9,114 nt of DNA, taken from the NCBI GenBank assembly GCA_903918155.1, contig CAIXDD010000492.1, positions 1-9,114 on the forward strand, read 5' to 3'. Origin of the DNA: an uncultured Hyphomicrobiales bacterium (GTDB taxonomy: Bacteria; Pseudomonadota; Alphaproteobacteria; Rhizobiales; Beijerinckiaceae). The position numbers and the translations under genes were made by a program. Shown one piece after another: positions 6,678 through 9,114 of the stretch. The notes beneath the pieces were generated by a model, which worked only from the letters and a program-made list of their open reading frames with translations, was not told the origin of the DNA and searched no databases. Position 1 is the first letter of the stretch. Every line of letters begins with the position of its first letter.

Positions 6678-7673
6678 ATGCACAGGCGTGATTTCCTGAA
6701 AGCCGGTTTGGCGAGCGCAGGCGCGGGCCTTCTTGCGACGACGCCGCAAGGCGCAGCCCTCGCGCAGGCCTATCCCAGCCGCCCTGTCCGCATCATCGTG
6801 CCCTCGACCGCAGGCGGCATCCACGACATCATCGCCCGCATCTGGGCTGAGCGCGTGAAGGGCGATCTTGGTTCGCCGGTGATCGAGAATCGCGGCGGCG
6901 GCGCCGCGCTGATCGCCATTCAGGCTGTGGCAAACGCGGAGCCTGACGGGCATACGCTTCTTCTTGGCAGCACGAGCACGATCGTGATGCGCGTTCTTGA
7001 GGAACGCGCGAAATACGCCGCTGCGGAGGCTTTGGAGCCTGCGACGATCTTCTCGGCGTCGTCGACGTCCATCGTCGTCAATTCCAAACTCCCCGTCACG
7101 AGCGTCGCGGAATTGATCGCTTATGCGAAGGCGCGACCGGGCAAGCTTAGTTTCGGCTCGGGCGGCGTCGGGGCCATCACCCATGTCGCAGGGGAATTGC
7201 TCAAGTTGCGCGCAGGGCTGGATATGGTGCATGTGCCCTATCGTGGCGTCGCGCCCGCATTGAACGATTTCGTGGCAGGACGTCTCGACGTCATGTTCCC
7301 GAACATCACCTCGCAAATTCTCCAGATGCATGACGCGAGGGAATTGCGCATTCTTGCGATCGCCGCGCCTGAGCGCCTCGACGCTGCGCCCAATATTCCC
7401 ACGGCGATCGAGGCCGGCCTGCCTGACTTCGTGGCGCAGCTCACCTTCGGAATTTACGCGCCCGCCAACACGCCGGCGTCCGTGCTTGAGCGCGTCTATG
7501 CGGCCACGCGCGCCGGATGGAGCGACAAGGCGTTCCAGAAGCAGATGTTCGAATCCGGTTTCGAATCCGTGGCCGATGCGGGGCCGGCGCAATCGCGCCG
7601 ACTCATGGTGGATGAATATGCGCGTTGGCGACCTGTCATCGAGGCCGTGAAGACGCAAAACGCGAACCGTTGA
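6678..7673 (+). CDS. Bug/TctC-type periplasmic solute-binding protein (tripartite tricarboxylate transporter receptor family), Tat signal
   Basis: Members of this family bind small carboxylates in the periplasm, either for a TctA/TctB transporter or as orphan sensors. The 331-residue length is typical. The N-terminus has a twin-arginine motif H-R-R-D-F-L-K (2-8), a short hydrophobic Ala/Gly/Leu stretch and a likely A-L-A cleavage site near residue 29. The mature protein opens with the family signature Y-P-S-R-P-V-R-I-I-V-P (32-42). Further family segments are K-L-S-F-G-S-G-G-V-G (156-165), H-V-P-Y-R-G-V-A-P-A-L (185-195) and A-G-R-L-D-V-M-F (200-207). A strong GGGAGG at 6666-6671 lies 6 bases before the ATG. 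It is divergent from the mu-crystallin-family gene. No membrane components (TctA, TctB) are visible, although the gene is followed by an unrelated one, so it is probably an orphan receptor. Tat export suggests folding before secretion. Ligand unknown; a carboxylated substrate of the neighbouring enzymes is the obvious hypothesis. Confidence 0.92.
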   Translation: MHRRDFLKAGLASAGAGLLATTPQGAALAQAYPSRPVRIIVPSTAGGIHDIIARIWAERVKGDLGSPVIENRGGGAALIAIQAVANAEPDGHTLLLGSTSTIVMRVLEERAKYAAAEALEPATIFSASSTSIVVNSKLPVTSVAELIAYAKARPGKLSFGSGGVGAITHVAGELLKLRAGLDMVHVPYRGVAPALNDFVAGRLDVMFPNITSQILQMHDARELRILAIAAPERLDAAPNIPTAIEAGLPDFVAQLTFGIYAPANTPASVLERVYAATRAGWSDKAFQKQMFESGFESVADAGPAQSRRLMVDEYARWRPVIEAVKTQNANR

Positions 7674-7844
7674 GCGCGCGCATGCCGAACGCTGCGGAAT
7701 GTAAGGCTGGGGGTCACGTTTTGCTTTTTTCGCTCGCGCGATGTGATTTACTGCCTGCGCCTCACCCGCGCCGCCCATTGATCTATCCGCCAAGCCGGCG
7801 TTCATGATAACAATCTCTAAAATGAGCGCAGGAGCGAAGCGGGA
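7674..7844. other. Intergenic region between the solute-receptor and Calx-beta genes
   Basis: These 171 bp contain no gene I can support. There is a T-rich run at 7719-7730, but no stable hairpin sits directly before it. The last part (7801-7823) is locally AT-rich and includes TAAAAT at 7818-7823, five of six matches to a -10 box, without a matching -35. AGGAG at 7830-7834 is the likely ribosome binding site of the next gene, 10 bases before its ATG. Confidence 0.4.
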
Positions 7845-9114
7845 ATGAACGAGATCCAAATCAGCCGGCGGATGGATCTCTTCCTGCGCCTTCTGGAAGG
7901 CGACGCCGTCTCCCCCGGTCTGTTCGCGCGTTACGCCGCGGACGCTGAATTTTCGGAAATGTGGATTGCGGCGGCGCAATCGAAAGCATTGCCCACGGTC
8001 ACTCTTGCGGTCTCCCCGGCATCGGTCGATGAGAACGGCGCTCCAAATCTCGTCTACACATTCACGCGAAGCGGCTCCGCCGCGACGTCCCTGACTGTCT
8101 ATTACACGCTCGCCGGCACGGCTGCGAACGGCACGGATTACGTCGGCGTTCCCACGAAGGGCACGACAAAGGCGGTCGTGATTCCTGTGGGATCTCTCAC
8201 CGCGCAGGTGACCGTGAATCCAACGGGCGACGTTCTCGGCGAGAGCGACGAGACCGTGATCCTCAGGCTGGCGCCGGCGACCGCTTATGTCGTGGGAACG
8301 GTCGATCCCGTCACGGGAACGATCGCCAATGACGATCCGGTCACCACGATCACCCTTGCGGTGTCGGCGCCGAGCGTCCTGGAGGATGGCGCGACCAATC
8401 TCGTCTACACATTCACGCGCGCAGGCTCCACCGCGGCCGCGCTGTCTGTGAATTATGTCGTTTCCGGCACGGCTGTCCTGGGGACGGATTATGTCGGCGT
8501 CCCGACCAAGGGCACGACGAAGATTCTGACATTCGCCGCAGGCTCCGGCACGGCGCAGGTGATCGTCAACCCTACAGCGGATAGCGCGCTTGAAAGCGAT
8601 GAAACCGTCGCGCTGACTCTCGCCGCCGGCTCGGGCTATGTGGTCGGCACGACCACGCCTGTCTCGAGCGTCATCGCGAATGATGAAATCGTCGTCGACG
8701 TCACGCTCAGCGTCTCTGCGCCCAGCGTCACGGAAGACGGCGCCGACAATCTCGTATACACATTCACGCGTTCAGGCTCCACGGCCGCCGCGCTGAACGT
8801 GAATTATCTCGTCAGCGGCACGGCCGCCATCGGCGTGGACTACACAGGCGTGCCCACGAGCGGCACGACGAAAATCATCACCATTGCGTCCGGATCGAGT
8901 TCAGCCGCTCTCACGGTCGATCCGGTGGCGGATGCGACGATCGAGCCCAATGAGATCGTGTCTCTCAAACTTGCGGCCGGCGCGGGCTATCTGGTCCAGA
9001 CCCCGGATCCCGTGAGCGCTGCGATCAATGACGACGATGCGGCTGCGGTGTCCGTCGCGCTCGCGTCTTCAACGGCGTCCGAAGACAATGCGACCGATCT
9101 CGTCTATGTGTTCA
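7845..9114 (+). CDS. Calx-beta repeat protein, N-terminal part (3' end outside window)
   Basis: The frame is open from ATG 7845 to the window edge (423 codons, no stop). The first 50 residues are predicted helical, charged and not a signal peptide (M-N-E-I-Q-I-S-R-R-M-D-L-F). Then come repeats of about 117 residues, each with N-L-V-Y-T-F-T-R, G-T-A-x-x-G-x-D-Y, a G-T-T-K strand, an acidic E-S-D-E-T-V (or E-P-N-E-I-V) segment and a closing A-N-D-D/E. This is the Calx-beta pattern, a calcium-binding beta-sandwich in which the Asp/Glu residues bind Ca2+. In bacteria such repeats are found in large surface or secreted proteins, often exported by type I secretion through a C-terminal signal; the lack of an N-terminal signal fits this, but the C-terminus is not visible. 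AGGAG at 7830-7834 supports the start. No clear link to the upstream catabolic genes. The N-terminal 50 residues are unrecognised. Confidence 0.88.
   Translation, partial: MNEIQISRRMDLFLRLLEGDAVSPGLFARYAADAEFSEMWIAAAQSKALPTVTLAVSPASVDENGAPNLVYTFTRSGSAATSLTVYYTLAGTAANGTDYVGVPTKGTTKAVVIPVGSLTAQVTVNPTGDVLGESDETVILRLAPATAYVVGTVDPVTGTIANDDPVTTITLAVSAPSVLEDGATNLVYTFTRAGSTAAALSVNYVVSGTAVLGTDYVGVPTKGTTKILTFAAGSGTAQVIVNPTADSALESDETVALTLAAGSGYVVGTTTPVSSVIANDEIVVDVTLSVSAPSVTEDGADNLVYTFTRSGSTAAALNVNYLVSGTAAIGVDYTGVPTSGTTKIITIASGSSSAALTVDPVADATIEPNEIVSLKLAAGAGYLVQTPDPVSAAINDDDAAAVSVALASSTASEDNATDLVYVF
7995..9114 (+). repeat. Tandem 351-bp coding repeats (Calx-beta units 1-3 and start of 4)
   Basis: Units begin at about 7995 (T-V-T-L), 8346 (T-I-T-L), 8697 (D-V-T-L) and 9051 (S-V-A-L). 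The first three are spaced exactly 351 bp (117 codons). A 23-bp block at 8046-8068 recurs without change at 8397-8419 and with one mismatch at 8748-8770, including TACACATTCACGCG in all three. Unit 4 is two codons shorter before its L-V-Y-V-F and more divergent. Nucleotide-level identity in the core points to recent duplication or gene conversion between units. Confidence 0.85.

Noticed and set aside
7655..7730. GCAAAACG (7655-7662) pairing with CGTTTTGC (7717-7724) before a T-run, as a terminator for the receptor gene
   Set aside because: The 54-base loop is too long and the first arm lies inside the coding region; not a convincing intrinsic terminator.
6660..7979. Long - strand open frame (439 codons) across the receptor gene and following gap
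   Set aside because: Shadow of the receptor gene; no domain pattern, and it overlaps the start of the Calx-beta gene.
7995..9114. Evenly spaced repeats as a CRISPR-like array
   Set aside because: The repeats are 351 bp, in frame, and encode a protein domain; they are not short repeats with unique spacers.

Overview
The window is GC-rich, densely packed bacterial DNA of proteobacterial character. An alphaproteobacterium of the Hyphomicrobiales type is my best guess, from the strong GC codon bias, the aerobic molybdenum hydroxylase, the Bug-type solute receptor with a Tat signal, and the absence of AT-rich islands. That assignment is inference only; there is no rRNA or other marker here.

Layout. 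Positions 1-225 hold the C-terminal end of a LysR-type regulator. A 92-bp gap with a candidate promoter and a 12-bp tandem direct repeat leads into a four-gene + strand operon (318-5516). It encodes the molybdopterin, FAD and [2Fe-2S] subunits of a xanthine dehydrogenase/CO dehydrogenase-family hydroxylase, followed by a UbiD-family (prenylated-FMN) decarboxylase. All three junctions are 4-bp ATGA overlaps, so the four proteins are probably made together by translational coupling. An ornithine cyclodeaminase/mu-crystallin-family NAD(P) enzyme lies on the - strand (5529-6473) and converges on the operon with a 12-bp gap. Divergent from it is a Bug/TctC-type periplasmic solute receptor (6678-7673) with a twin-arginine signal. 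The window ends inside a long, unrelated repeat protein built of Calx-beta domains (7845 to beyond 9114).

How the genes may work together. The molybdenum hydroxylase carries an ATRGAGR active-site loop, unlike the AYxCSFR loop of true form I CO dehydrogenase, so it probably hydroxylates an organic substrate with water as oxygen donor. The co-translated UbiD homologue keeps the residues expected for prFMN and metal binding and catalysis. The simplest reading is a catabolic module for an unidentified aromatic or N/O-heteroaromatic acid: periplasmic capture by the Bug receptor, ring hydroxylation, non-oxidative decarboxylation, and possibly imine reduction or a related step by the mu-crystallin-family enzyme, under control of the LysR-type regulator. 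No CoA ligase, UbiX, hydroxylase maturation factor or TctA/TctB membrane component lies in the window, so those must be elsewhere if the module works. The Calx-beta protein is probably a separate surface or secreted protein.
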